From positions 62,001-126,000 of the forward strand of contig NZ_CP140152.1 of assembly GCF_034479515.1 (NCBI RefSeq): a stretch of DNA of 64,000 bases, written 5' to 3'. A program made the translations under genes and the position numbers. Source of the DNA: Duganella zoogloeoides. Its GTDB lineage: Bacteria; Pseudomonadota; Gammaproteobacteria; Burkholderiales; Burkholderiaceae_D. The notes beneath the pieces were generated by a model, which saw only the letters and a program-made list of their open reading frames with translations, did not search any database and was not told where the DNA came from. Shown here in pieces: positions 23,813 to 32,076 of this stretch (position 1 is its first letter; each line of letters opens with the position of its first letter).

Positions 23813-25960
23813 TCAGGCAATATTGCGCAGGACCGTCTGGCTGTAGCCGATAATTTTCACCGCGTCGGCCTGTAGCAGGCGGATGCGGCGCTGTACCAGC
23901 GGCCAGCCCGACCACGGCACGGCGTCCGCCGAGGGGGCCGCTTCCAGTGCTGGTTGCGCCTGGATATAAGCAGCTTGCGGATCGAGCGCCTGGCTCAGGG
24001 TGCGTACCACCTGCTCGTGGCTGATGCCGAGCATGGCGTTGACTGGCTCGGTCGGCAACTCGACCACGTGGCGGCGCAGGATGGCGCGCAGGGCAGCCAC
24101 GTGCGCCACCAGCAGGTAATTCTGCACGATGAACAAATTGATATCTTCGACCGCGCGGCGCTTGCTGGCCGGCTCGTCCAACATGCGCACCAGCGCCGAG
24201 CTGAGCGCCGCCAGGCTGTCCATCAGGCGCTTGCGCTCGATGCGGTAGGCAAAATCGTCCTTGCCTTTGCCCTGTAGCAGGTCGAAGCTGGCCTGCATAT
24301 AGCGCAGGTTGACTTCCAGCACGCCGCGCACCAGCCGGGGCACGCTCTGGTATTCCCAGTTGGCCAGCACGAAGCTGAAAGCGGTGGCCACGGCCGCGCC
24401 GATGAAGGTATCGACCAGCCGCTCCATGATCAGGTCGTTATTCCCGGGTGCAATCAAATGCATTTGCAGCAGGATCATGATCGACACCGCCACTGCCGCA
24501 TACCGGTAACGCAGGTAAATAAACGTGGGGGTGGCCACCGTGGCCAGTACCAGCATGGCCAGGATCACCGCCATGCTGTTAATCAGGTGCAGCACCACTG
24601 CCGTGATCACGCAGCCGATGATGGTGCCGATGATGCGATCGGTTCTGCGCTGCTTGGTCATGCTGAAGCTCGGTTTCAGGATGATGACGATGGTCAGCAC
24701 GATCCAGTAACTGTGCGCCGCGTATGGCAGCAGCGCTGCCACAGCCAGGCCCACCGAGATCGCCATGGCCACCCGCAGCGAGAAGCGGAAGATCGGCGAA
24801 TCGAGCCGCAGGTGCGACAGGATCATGCGCAGTTCGTATTTCTGCTGCGACAGGAACGGCCCCATGTCGGCGTCAACCCAGAACGGTGTGGTCGCGTAGG
24901 CCTTCTGGCTGGCCTGGTGCAGTTCGCCGATCATCTTGATGATGGCGCGAATCTTGTTGCGCTGCGCGCGCAGCACCGCCAGCGCCTCCTGCTCCGGTTT
25001 GCCGGTGGCGATGCGCGCTTGCAGGGCCGCCAGCTCCGCTTCGATGGCGTCGAGTTCCGGGCCGTAGGTAATTTCCGGGTACGAGGCTTTCTTGCGGGTG
25101 ACGTCGTAGGCCACCGATTCGATATCGCGTGCGCACTTCCAGGCCAGGTCGTGCAGGGTTTTCATGACCGGCGAGTCGGCCAGGTGCAGGCGCAGCTGGG
25201 CGTAGTCAGTGTGGGTGGACAGCACCAGTTCGTACAGGTCGAGCATGCACACGTGGGTTTGCACCACGATGGCGTCCTTGGCGTTCAGGTGGGCGCGCAG
25301 GATCAGGTCGCGCGAGGCCTGCTGGCGGTCGGCCAGCACGCTTTGCTGGCGCACCAGCTTGTTGAACTGCTCGTTCAGGTTGAAGCGGGTGTCATAGAAA
25401 TCGGCCTTGATGTCGATGTAATGGGCCAGCTCGAACAGCGCCTCGGCCAGCACCTGTTGCTTGATACGGTGGCGCAAGATCCACGAAATCCCCATCGCAT
25501 ACGCCAGGTAAGCCACCGCGCCCGAGGTAAACCAGGCGGTGTGGATGAAGGACTGGGTGGCCGTCATCGAGTGTTCCATCGACATGGTCATGATGAACAG
25601 CGTGGCCAGTTGCAGCGGCATCGACTTTTTGCCGTACACCACCATCATGCAGGCGAAAAAGCTGATCAGGACCAGCATGGTCATCAATAGCCAGTGCAAC
25701 GGCGCGCACAGGCTGATCAACAACGTCACGAAGCTGCACAGCAGCACGGACGCGCTCATCTCGTTGAACTTGTGGCGCAGCGGGCTGGGCATGTCCATCA
25801 GCGCCGTGCACAGGGCGCCGATACACACCGTCATTGCCGTGTGCAGGTCGGTAAATTGCAGCGAGATCAGGGTGACGCCGACCAGGCCGGCGGCAAAACG
25901 CAGCCCCAGGTAAAAATAGTGGCTGTAGAAAAACGTGCGCAGGTTGAGTGCGTAGTGCAT
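23813..25960 (-). CDS. FUSC-family inner-membrane protein (YccS/AaeB-like)
   Basis: The protein has 715 residues from ATG 25960 (MHYALNLRTFFYSHYFYLGL). It has the duplicated architecture of FUSC proteins: an N-terminal block of about six membrane helices (FAAGLVGVTLISLQFTDLHT, VCIGALCTALMDMPSPLRHK), a long cytoplasmic helical region (about 190-390), a second membrane block (VAMAISVGLAVAALLPYAAH, SYWIVLTIVIILKPSFSMTK, RIIGTIIGCVITAVVLHLIN) and a C-terminal helical tail. Members export aromatic carboxylic acids or fusaric acid, or have unknown roles. No membrane-fusion partner gene is adjacent, which favours the YccS/YhfK-like type. Confidence 0.88.
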   Translation of the reverse strand: MHYALNLRTFFYSHYFYLGLRFAAGLVGVTLISLQFTDLHTAMTVCIGALCTALMDMPSPLRHKFNEMSASVLLCSFVTLLISLCAPLHWLLMTMLVLISFFACMMVVYGKKSMPLQLATLFIMTMSMEHSMTATQSFIHTAWFTSGAVAYLAYAMGISWILRHRIKQQVLAEALFELAHYIDIKADFYDTRFNLNEQFNKLVRQQSVLADRQQASRDLILRAHLNAKDAIVVQTHVCMLDLYELVLSTHTDYAQLRLHLADSPVMKTLHDLAWKCARDIESVAYDVTRKKASYPEITYGPELDAIEAELAALQARIATGKPEQEALAVLRAQRNKIRAIIKMIGELHQASQKAYATTPFWVDADMGPFLSQQKYELRMILSHLRLDSPIFRFSLRVAMAISVGLAVAALLPYAAHSYWIVLTIVIILKPSFSMTKQRRTDRIIGTIIGCVITAVVLHLINSMAVILAMLVLATVATPTFIYLRYRYAAVAVSIMILLQMHLIAPGNNDLIMERLVDTFIGAAVATAFSFVLANWEYQSVPRLVRGVLEVNLRYMQASFDLLQGKGKDDFAYRIERKRLMDSLAALSSALVRMLDEPASKRRAVEDINLFIVQNYLLVAHVAALRAILRRHVVELPTEPVNAMLGISHEQVVRTLSQALDPQAAYIQAQPALEAAPSADAVPWSGWPLVQRRIRLLQADAVKIIGYSQTVLRNIA

Positions 25961-26052
25961 GCGGTGACCTTGTGGGCAGCGGAACAAGCGACAAGATGCA
26001 CGCGGCGGGATCGCCGCTGCGTGCATCCGAAGAACTCAGATTGTCTAAAACC

Positions 26053-27765
26053 TTAGAAGACCGATAACACCGGGTAACGGCGCCATTCCGGCTCGGCGTG
26101 GCGCTGGCCGTGTTCGAAGATAAAGCCCAGTACCGCATCCTGTTGCGACAGCAGCGCCGGGTTGGCCGCTTTCCACGCATCGAACTTCGCCTTCAGTTCA
26201 GGCTCGGCACCCAGCATCTCCAGCGCCAGGTCTTCGAACACATAGTCCGAGTATGCCTCTTTCTTCTCCAGCACGCTGTTGAAAAAGCCCCAGCGGAAGA
26301 AGGAATCGTGGCCCAGGGGTTCGAGCGTTTCCACCGCGTAGCGGGCATTGTGCTGCTTGAGCGGAATGAACCAGTCGCCGGCTTGCACCGTGAAGCTGCC
26401 CGTGCGCGCTTCGAGCTCGACCGCGTCGTGGTACATATGGCCTTCGTAGGCGTTCGGGCGCGAGGTGACCGAGACGATGTGATAGTACTGCGCCTCGATG
26501 GTGGCGGCCTCGTCGAACGGCGCCATCTCCACGCCGTTCCACTTCAGGCGCTCGATCGCTTCGCGCCACGCTTGCGGCACGATGTAGCCCTTGGGCGCGC
26601 GCACGGTGGCTGCCGGCACAAAGCTGTTGTAGTAGGCGATGTCCTTTTCCCAGGGCTGGGTGCGGTCGTACGACAGGCGCTGGTAGTCGCCCAGCAGGCT
26701 GGGGCTGCGCTTGGCGGCGTAGCCCTGGAAGCGGAAGGTCGATGGATTGGACTCGTCCATCTTCCAGTTCACGGTAAATTCAGTGGCGTTGGCGGCCTGT
26801 TCGCGGGCGTCGGCGCGCAGGTCGATGATCTGCTTGCCGTGGGTGGTCGTAAACGCCATGGTCACGTCGAGCAGCGCGCGCATCGATTCGTAGCGGTCCT
26901 TGAACGGCTTGAGCATGTGCGTTTCCGGCATAAAGCCGATCACGTGGTGCAGGGCCGCGAAGCCGGTGGAAAAGCGCGGCACTTCGAGAAATTCGGCGAT
27001 GCCGTCGTCGGGCGTGTCCTGCACCGGGTTCACGTATGGGCAGGTGGGCCAGCCCTTCGCGGCCATCTGCTCGTAGATGTGCGGCAGCATGGTCTGGCGC
27101 AGGAACGGACCCAGCCCGTAGCCGAGCTTGTCGGCCTGGGTGTGGATCAGCGTCATCGTGTACGGGTAGTCGGCGCCGTTGGACGTGTGCGTATCGACCA
27201 TCACGTCCGGGTCCCAGGTGCTGACCAGCTGGTTGAACAGCTGGGCGTTGAGGGTGTCGCACTTGATGAAGTCGCGGTTCAGGTCCAGGTGGCGGCTGTT
27301 GCCACGGAAACCGAACTGCTCCGGGCCGTCCTGGTTCACGCGCGATGTGTTGGCGCGGTTCAGCGCGCCATCGACGTTGTACAGCGGCACGAACAGCAGC
27401 ACGGTGGTACCCAGTGCCTCCAGCTTGTCGGCATCGAAACACAGGTCGCGCACGATGGCCATGCAGGCATCGACACCTTCGGGTTCGCCGGGGTGGATGC
27501 CGTTGTTGTTGAAGAAGACCGGGCGGCCTTGCGCCTTGATCAGGTGGCGGTCAAACACGCCATCGGCGCTGACCACGCCGGCGTGGATCGGGATGCCGCC
27601 ATCGGACGTGCCGATCTGTTCAAAACGCAGCACTTGCGGAAAGCGCTGCGCCAGCTGCTCGTAGAAGGCGATGCATTCGCTGTGCAAGGTGGTCTGGTTT
27701 TGATTGCCCTGTTCGTAGGGTGTCGGCATTTCTGGGTGCATGGCGGTCTGGTTCTCAGGGTGCAT
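26053..27765 (-). CDS. M14-family zinc metallocarboxypeptidase
   Basis: This carboxypeptidase-A-like protein (about 570 residues) has the zinc motif H-x-x-E in FNNNGIHPGEPEGVDACMA and the third ligand probably the His in VMVDTHTSNGADYPYT; SRHLDLNRDFIKCDT is the substrate-binding Arg/Asn region. There is no signal peptide. The C-terminal half (from about 330) is the beta-sandwich-like extension common in large bacterial M14 proteins. The start is uncertain: in-frame ATGs at 27831, 27765, 27741 and 27729 lack clear ribosome sites, and 27831 lies inside a hairpin. I chose 27765. The substrate is unknown. Confidence 0.82.
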   Translation of the reverse strand: MHPENQTAMHPEMPTPYEQGNQNQTTLHSECIAFYEQLAQRFPQVLRFEQIGTSDGGIPIHAGVVSADGVFDRHLIKAQGRPVFFNNNGIHPGEPEGVDACMAIVRDLCFDADKLEALGTTVLLFVPLYNVDGALNRANTSRVNQDGPEQFGFRGNSRHLDLNRDFIKCDTLNAQLFNQLVSTWDPDVMVDTHTSNGADYPYTMTLIHTQADKLGYGLGPFLRQTMLPHIYEQMAAKGWPTCPYVNPVQDTPDDGIAEFLEVPRFSTGFAALHHVIGFMPETHMLKPFKDRYESMRALLDVTMAFTTTHGKQIIDLRADAREQAANATEFTVNWKMDESNPSTFRFQGYAAKRSPSLLGDYQRLSYDRTQPWEKDIAYYNSFVPAATVRAPKGYIVPQAWREAIERLKWNGVEMAPFDEAATIEAQYYHIVSVTSRPNAYEGHMYHDAVELEARTGSFTVQAGDWFIPLKQHNARYAVETLEPLGHDSFFRWGFFNSVLEKKEAYSDYVFEDLALEMLGAEPELKAKFDAWKAANPALLSQQDAVLGFIFEHGQRHAEPEWRRYPVLSVF

Positions 27766-27813
27766 GGTGGAGGTGCGTGCGGTGTGCCTCGTGAGCTTGC
27801 CGGCACGTTTCAA

Positions 27814-27846
27814 GGGCAGCAATTGTATCATTGCTGCCCGTTTTTT
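27814..27846 (+). terminator. terminator-like hairpin facing plus strand, upstream of M14 gene
   Basis: A perfect 10-bp stem GGGCAGCAAT / ATTGCTGCCC with a 6-base loop is followed by six T on the plus strand (27841-27846). No plus-strand gene lies immediately upstream, so its natural job would be to stop antisense transcription coming out of the M14 gene or to shield the plus-strand gene at 27940. Confidence 0.6.
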
Positions 27847-27939
27847 GAGCGGTTGCGGCGCTGTAGTTGCGTTGCTTCAAGGAAAATATCGGCTGTCGAT
27901 GATGTACTGGCGCCATGCTCATCGAGGCGGGAGACGGCC

Positions 27940-28665
27940 ATGCGGAACAGACCTGGAGTGACGATGCTGGTCATCGTGGTGTTGCTGGCGCTGGCATGCC
28001 GGGCGGTGCTGGCGCAGATCGGACCGCGCTACTCGGTACAGCTCAAAGCGGGCATGTACACGCCGGCGCAGCAGGGCCGGGTGGAGCTGGCCGGCAGCGG
28101 GCTGGCGCTGATCCGGTACCAGGGGCTGGCGATCCTGGCGGTGGGCGCCGATGCCGACGCCTACAGCGCCGAGGCGGTGCGGCACTGGCCGGTCGCCGAT
28201 TTGCTGGTGCTGACGCCGGCCAACCACGGGCGCTACGGCGGCCTGGCGCCGCTGGCGTCATTGCACGGACTGGGCGTGGTGTTGCCGGAGTTGGGCGGCC
28301 ACCTGGCAGTGCCGCCGCCAGACGGGCAGGGGCCGCGCTGGTATCCGCTGCACACCTGGGATGCGCTGCACCTGCGCAAGGGCAAAACCTCGCTGCGCGT
28401 CACTGCCATGCCCGGTCAGCCGGGAACGGCGCACGTGGCCGGTTTCATGCTGGAGCTCGGCCATGGCAGGGCATCGTACCGCGTGTACCTCGGTTGCACG
28501 CCGCTGGCGGACGAAGAATTACGCGCCTTGCCCGACCGCCTGCCGGGTGCCGACCTGGCGCTGTTGCCGGCGCAGCAGGGGCTGCAATTGCTGCCGTTGC
28601 GCCGCCGGCAGGCGCCAGAGCCCTTGGCCGCTGAAGGTTACGCCTTCACTGCCGTGCGGCGCTAG
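27940..28665 (+). CDS. secreted or anchored metallo-beta-lactamase-fold protein with degenerate metal site
   Basis: The protein has 241 residues from ATG 27940 (GGGAG 8 bases upstream); an alternative ATG is at 27964. An N-terminal hydrophobic segment (MLVIVVLLALACRAVLA) is a signal peptide or anchor. The rest resembles the ComEC C-terminal/beta-lactamase fold (LALIRYQGLAILAVGADADA, VADLLVLTPANHGRYGGLAP). Where active members have T-H-x-H-x-D-H-x-G-G-L, this protein has TPANHGRYGGL (residues 92-102), so the metal ligands are replaced. It is probably a non-catalytic relative. It has no operon partner. Confidence 0.6.
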   Translation: MRNRPGVTMLVIVVLLALACRAVLAQIGPRYSVQLKAGMYTPAQQGRVELAGSGLALIRYQGLAILAVGADADAYSAEAVRHWPVADLLVLTPANHGRYGGLAPLASLHGLGVVLPELGGHLAVPPPDGQGPRWYPLHTWDALHLRKGKTSLRVTAMPGQPGTAHVAGFMLELGHGRASYRVYLGCTPLADEELRALPDRLPGADLALLPAQQGLQLLPLRRRQAPEPLAAEGYAFTAVRR

Positions 28666-28767
28666 CCGCCAGTCCACAGCGTCAACGGGGACCTGCGTCC
28701 CCATGGCCCCTACAGGAACCCGCCCCAGGCTTTCCAGGGCGCTTGGCGCTGCCAGTGCAGAGCGGAT

Positions 28768-29334
28768 TTACTTCTTGGCGTTGGTCTCGACCCACGCCGC
28801 ATAGGTATCGATGAACTTCTTCAGGAATTTCTTGGTCTCTTCGTTGCTGACCTTGCCGTCGTCGCCCAGCAGCTTGGTGGCATTGCCGATGTACATCTCC
28901 GGCTGTTGCAGCACTGGCATGTCGAGGAACACCAGAGACTGGCGTACGCTGTGGTTGGCGCCGAAGCCGCCGGGCGCGCCGGGGGTGACGCTGACCACGC
29001 CGGCCGGCTTGCCGCTCCAGACGCTGCTGCCGTAAGGCCGCGAGCCGACGTCGAGCGCATTCTTCAGCGCGGCGGTGGTCGATCGGTTGTATTCCGGGGT
29101 GAAGAACAGCACGCCATCGTATTCCTTGACGCGGTCGCGGAACTGGGTCCAGGCCTGCGGCGCCACTGCACCGTTTTCTTCGAGGTCCTGGTTATAGATG
29201 GCCAGCTCGCCGATCTCGACGATCTCCAGGCTCAGCGACTCGGGCGCCAGCGCGATGACCTCGTGGGCGAACTTGCGGTTGATCGACTCTTTACGCAGAC
29301 TGCCGATGATGACAGCGATTTTCTTGGCGGGCAT
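28768..29334 (-). CDS. NAD(P)H-dependent FMN reductase
   Basis: This flavodoxin-like reductase of 188 residues starts at ATG 29334 (MPAKKIAVIIGSLRKESINR) behind an AGGAG site. Motifs of the NADPH-FMN reductase family are the FMN phosphate loop GSLRKESINRKFA and the LFFTPEYNRSTTAALKNALD block with the isoalloxazine-binding PEYN. The VVSVTPGAPGGFGANHSVRQ segment is also conserved. Relatives include ChrR/YieF-type quinone and chromate reductases. It is a cytosolic enzyme, probably in quinone or oxidative-stress defence; the physiological substrate is not evident. Confidence 0.9.
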   Translation of the reverse strand: MPAKKIAVIIGSLRKESINRKFAHEVIALAPESLSLEIVEIGELAIYNQDLEENGAVAPQAWTQFRDRVKEYDGVLFFTPEYNRSTTAALKNALDVGSRPYGSSVWSGKPAGVVSVTPGAPGGFGANHSVRQSLVFLDMPVLQQPEMYIGNATKLLGDDGKVSNEETKKFLKKFIDTYAAWVETNAKK

Positions 29335-29469
29335 GGAATCTCCTGTGGGGTTGGACAATAGGGGGTAGTAAACGACCTCTTACTGTAACCGATCCCCACT
29401 GCCACAGGGCGCGCGCCAGCCTTTTGGGAGGGACCGCTGGCGTGCCCGCAGGTGGCGTTCGGAACCATC

Positions 29470-31113
29470 TCAGGCATACCGCAATTGCAGCCCCGATGAA
29501 AGCCGTGGTACGGTCTGACGAGCCGCTGCAGGCGCCTGCTTCACGTTGTCGAGTTGAAACACGCTGACCACCGTGTCCAGCCCTTGCGCCTGTTCATGCA
29601 GGGAGTCGGCAGCGGCGCTTGCTTCTTCGACCAGGGCCATGTTCTGCTGGGTAAGACCGTCCATTTGCACGATGGCAGCGCGGATCTGGTCGAGGCCGAT
29701 GGCCTGCTCCTGGCTGGCGTCGGTGATCTCGCCCATGATGCCGGTGACGCGTTGCACGCTGCCCACGATTTCCTGCATGGTCGCGCCGGTCTGGTCCACC
29801 AGCCTGGCGCCGCTGCCCACTTTTTGCACTGAGTCCTCGATCAGCGCCTTGATTTCTTGCGCTGCGGCTGCCGAGCGTTGTGCCAGGTTGCGCACTTCGG
29901 ACGCCACCACCGCAAAGCCCCGGCCCTGTTCGCCGGCGCGGGCCGCTTCCACTGCCGCATTGAGCGCCAGGATATTGGTCTGGAACGCGATGCCGTTGAT
30001 GACGCTGATAATGTCGGCAATCTTGTTCGACGATGCGCTGATCGATCCCATGGTTTCGACTACCTGCGCCACCAGCACGCCGCCCTTGACGGCGACTTCG
30101 GAGGCCGAGAGCGCCAACGTATTGGCTTGGCGCGCACTGTCGGCATTCTGTTTGACGGTGGCTGTCATTTCTTCCATCGACGAGGAGGTTTCTTCCAGCG
30201 ACGCCGCCTGTTCGGCCGAGCGCTGCGACAGGTCCTGGTTGCCGGCCGCAATCTGCGCGGACGCGCTGGCCATGTGGGTGGTGCTGCCGCGTACTTCGGC
30301 GACGATGCCGGCCAGGTTGCCTTTCATCGTGTCGAGCGCGGTCAGCAAGGTGCCGATTTCGTTAGTGCTATGTGCAGTGGCGCTGCCACGCAGGTCGCCG
30401 GCCGCGACCCGCCCGGCAATCGCCATCGCCTGTTGCAGGGGCTGGGCGATGGAATTGATCAGCAAGTAGCCGACAGCCAGCGCCAGCGCAGCACCCATGA
30501 CCAGTGCAGCAATCGTGCTGTAGCGCATGGTGGCCAGGCTGTCCTGGACGAGAGCGTGATTGGCGTCGGCGTGCGCCCCGCTGAACTTCTCCAGCGCGGC
30601 CAATGCCACGTCGCCGATGCGGTAAGTGGGATTGATCTTCTTGATGAGTACCAGCTCGGCATCGTCCCAGTCGCCATTCCGGATGGCGGCGACGGCAGCG
30701 GCAATGTGGGCCACGCCCAAGCCGTCGCTGGCGCGGTACCACTCCTGCGCCAGGCGTTTCTGTTCGACGTTGTCGATGCTGCCGATATAACGCTGCCAGC
30801 GGTCACTGATGCGCTGGCTGGCCGCGTCGATCACGCCCCAATGCACGCCCAGCTCGTGGTCGTGCAGCTTGGCCCATTCGAATTCGGTGTTGTGTTGCAG
30901 CGCCTGCAGGATCTGGCTGCGGTTGGTTTCCATGTCGAGCCGAATGGCATTGCGTTCGCCGGACCGGGCCTGATCGGCCAGCGTGACATCGTTGATCAGG
31001 GCGACCGAGCGGCCGGCGGCATAAATGCCGTAGCTGCCGATGAGCACGATGACGGCCATGAGTGTTGCCAGTGCGGCGATGACCAGGTGTTTGATTTTGA
31101 TATTTGACAGCAT
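29470..31113 (-). CDS. methyl-accepting chemotaxis protein
   Basis: The chemoreceptor has 547 residues. There is an N-terminal membrane helix ([20 protein letters not shown]), a periplasmic four-helix-bundle sensor domain to about residue 190, and a second helix ([20 protein letters not shown]). A HAMP domain ([20 protein letters not shown]) and a cytoplasmic signalling hairpin with tip [20 protein letters not shown] follow. Methylation-helix pairs are present on both sides. It lacks a terminal NWETF-type CheR tether, ending SSGLQLRYA. The GAGG ribosome site supports the start. The ligand is unknown. It is divergent from the HTH-GAF gene. Confidence 0.95.
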   Translation of the reverse strand: MLSNIKIKHLVIAALATLMAVIVLIGSYGIYAAGRSVALINDVTLADQARSGERNAIRLDMETNRSQILQALQHNTEFEWAKLHDHELGVHWGVIDAASQRISDRWQRYIGSIDNVEQKRLAQEWYRASDGLGVAHIAAAVAAIRNGDWDDAELVLIKKINPTYRIGDVALAALEKFSGAHADANHALVQDSLATMRYSTIAALVMGAALALAVGYLLINSIAQPLQQAMAIAGRVAAGDLRGSATAHSTNEIGTLLTALDTMKGNLAGIVAEVRGSTTHMASASAQIAAGNQDLSQRSAEQAASLEETSSSMEEMTATVKQNADSARQANTLALSASEVAVKGGVLVAQVVETMGSISASSNKIADIISVINGIAFQTNILALNAAVEAARAGEQGRGFAVVASEVRNLAQRSAAAAQEIKALIEDSVQKVGSGARLVDQTGATMQEIVGSVQRVTGIMGEITDASQEQAIGLDQIRAAIVQMDGLTQQNMALVEEASAAADSLHEQAQGLDTVVSVFQLDNVKQAPAAARQTVPRLSSGLQLRYA

Positions 31114-31260
31114 CGATTGCCTCGAGAATGCATGGTACTAGGTTAAGTAGAGTTGCACTATAGCACCATAATTTGAATTCATCATATTTTTCTATTGAAT
31201 TTAGCATTTCAGCGAAAGTCTGGTCCTTGTTCAGCCACATCGATTGCGTTACAGTCCGGC

Positions 31261-31995
31261 ATGGTCAACAGACTTCCTTCTTCAGAAACAGCGGCCGATA
31301 GCGATCCGCAATCCATCCTGACCAGCAAGGGCGTCGCTGCCCTGTTGGGCATTTCAATCTCGACAGCACAGTTGTGGATGGAAAACGGCAATCTGCCGTC
31401 GTGGAAAACGCCGGGCGGGCATCGCCGCGTGCACCTGTCGTCGGTGCAGCGCTTGCAACAGCGCCTCGCGCATGACGCGGGCCTGGCCGACGTCGCACCC
31501 CTGAGCGGCGATGTGCTGAGCCCCGCCGAAGTGCAGCGGCTGGCGGCGGTGGAGCGCTCGGGATTACGAGAATGCGAGACCGGACCGATATTCGACCCGT
31601 TGACCTGGCTGGCGGCCACCGTCACCACGGCGCCAATTGCCTTGCTGACGTTGCTGACGCAATCGCAGCAACTGTTTTTATCGCGCCAGGGCGTGACGAT
31701 GAAAGACACCCCGCGTGACTGGGCCTTCTGCAACTACACGATTGCCCAGGACGACATGTTCTTTGTCACCGATACGCTCGACGACGCGCGGTTTCGCGAC
31801 AACCCGCTGGTGACCGGCGCTCCGCATATTCGCTTTTATGCTGGTGTGCCGCTGATTGACGCCGACGGTTTCAAGCTCGGTTCGCTGTGCGTAATCGATA
31901 CCGAGCCGCGTCGTCTGACCGGTCAGCAAGCGCGCGCCTTGCGCGAGCTTGGCGACATCGCGCGCCGTGAGCTCGGCGTCCGCCAGCAGCGTTAA
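31261..31995 (+). CDS. MerR/excisionase-type HTH plus GAF-domain protein
   Basis: The ATG at 31261 (MVNRLPSSETAADSDPQSIL) gives 244 residues. Residues about 20-65 form an excisionase/MerR-like DNA-binding helix-turn-helix (TSKGVAALLGISISTAQLWM, KTPGGHRRVHLSSVQRL). Residues about 100-240 form a GAF domain with the family hallmark VPLIDADGFKLGSLCVIDTE preceded by IRFYAGVPLI. This pairs a DNA-binding module with a small-molecule or light sensor, although the GAF domain has no obvious bilin-binding Cys. It is divergent from the chemoreceptor gene and could regulate it; that is inference. Confidence 0.8.
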   Translation: MVNRLPSSETAADSDPQSILTSKGVAALLGISISTAQLWMENGNLPSWKTPGGHRRVHLSSVQRLQQRLAHDAGLADVAPLSGDVLSPAEVQRLAAVERSGLRECETGPIFDPLTWLAATVTTAPIALLTLLTQSQQLFLSRQGVTMKDTPRDWAFCNYTIAQDDMFFVTDTLDDARFRDNPLVTGAPHIRFYAGVPLIDADGFKLGSLCVIDTEPRRLTGQQARALRELGDIARRELGVRQQR

Positions 31996-32023
31996 GGCCA
32001 ACTAAGCCCACATAAGCCCACAT

Positions 32024-32057
32024 AAAAAAACCAGCCGCGTTGCCGGGGCGTGGTTTT
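32024..32057 (-). terminator. rho-independent terminator of S46 peptidase gene
   Basis: Read on the minus strand, a stem AAAACCA(c)GCC / GGCTGGTTTT with one bulged C is followed by T residues (32024-32030), 20 bases after the peptidase stop. It could also serve the plus-strand HTH-GAF gene less efficiently. Confidence 0.7.
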
Positions 32058-32076
32058 GATGTGCCGGGATAAACGC

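Noticed and set aside
26098..27939. Long plus-strand frame running into the gene at 27940
   Set aside because: The first 600 codons are antisense to the M14 peptidase. Only the part from 27940, with its own ribosome site and signal peptide, is credible.
31114..31200. Flagellar sigma-28 promoter for the chemoreceptor
   Set aside because: I found no TAAA-N15-GCCGATAA match upstream of the minus-strand start. Only a loose TATAGT is present.
32003..32021. Short direct repeat AAGCCCACAT twice
   Set aside because: It is only two 10-base copies between genes, too small to interpret and next to an ordinary terminator.
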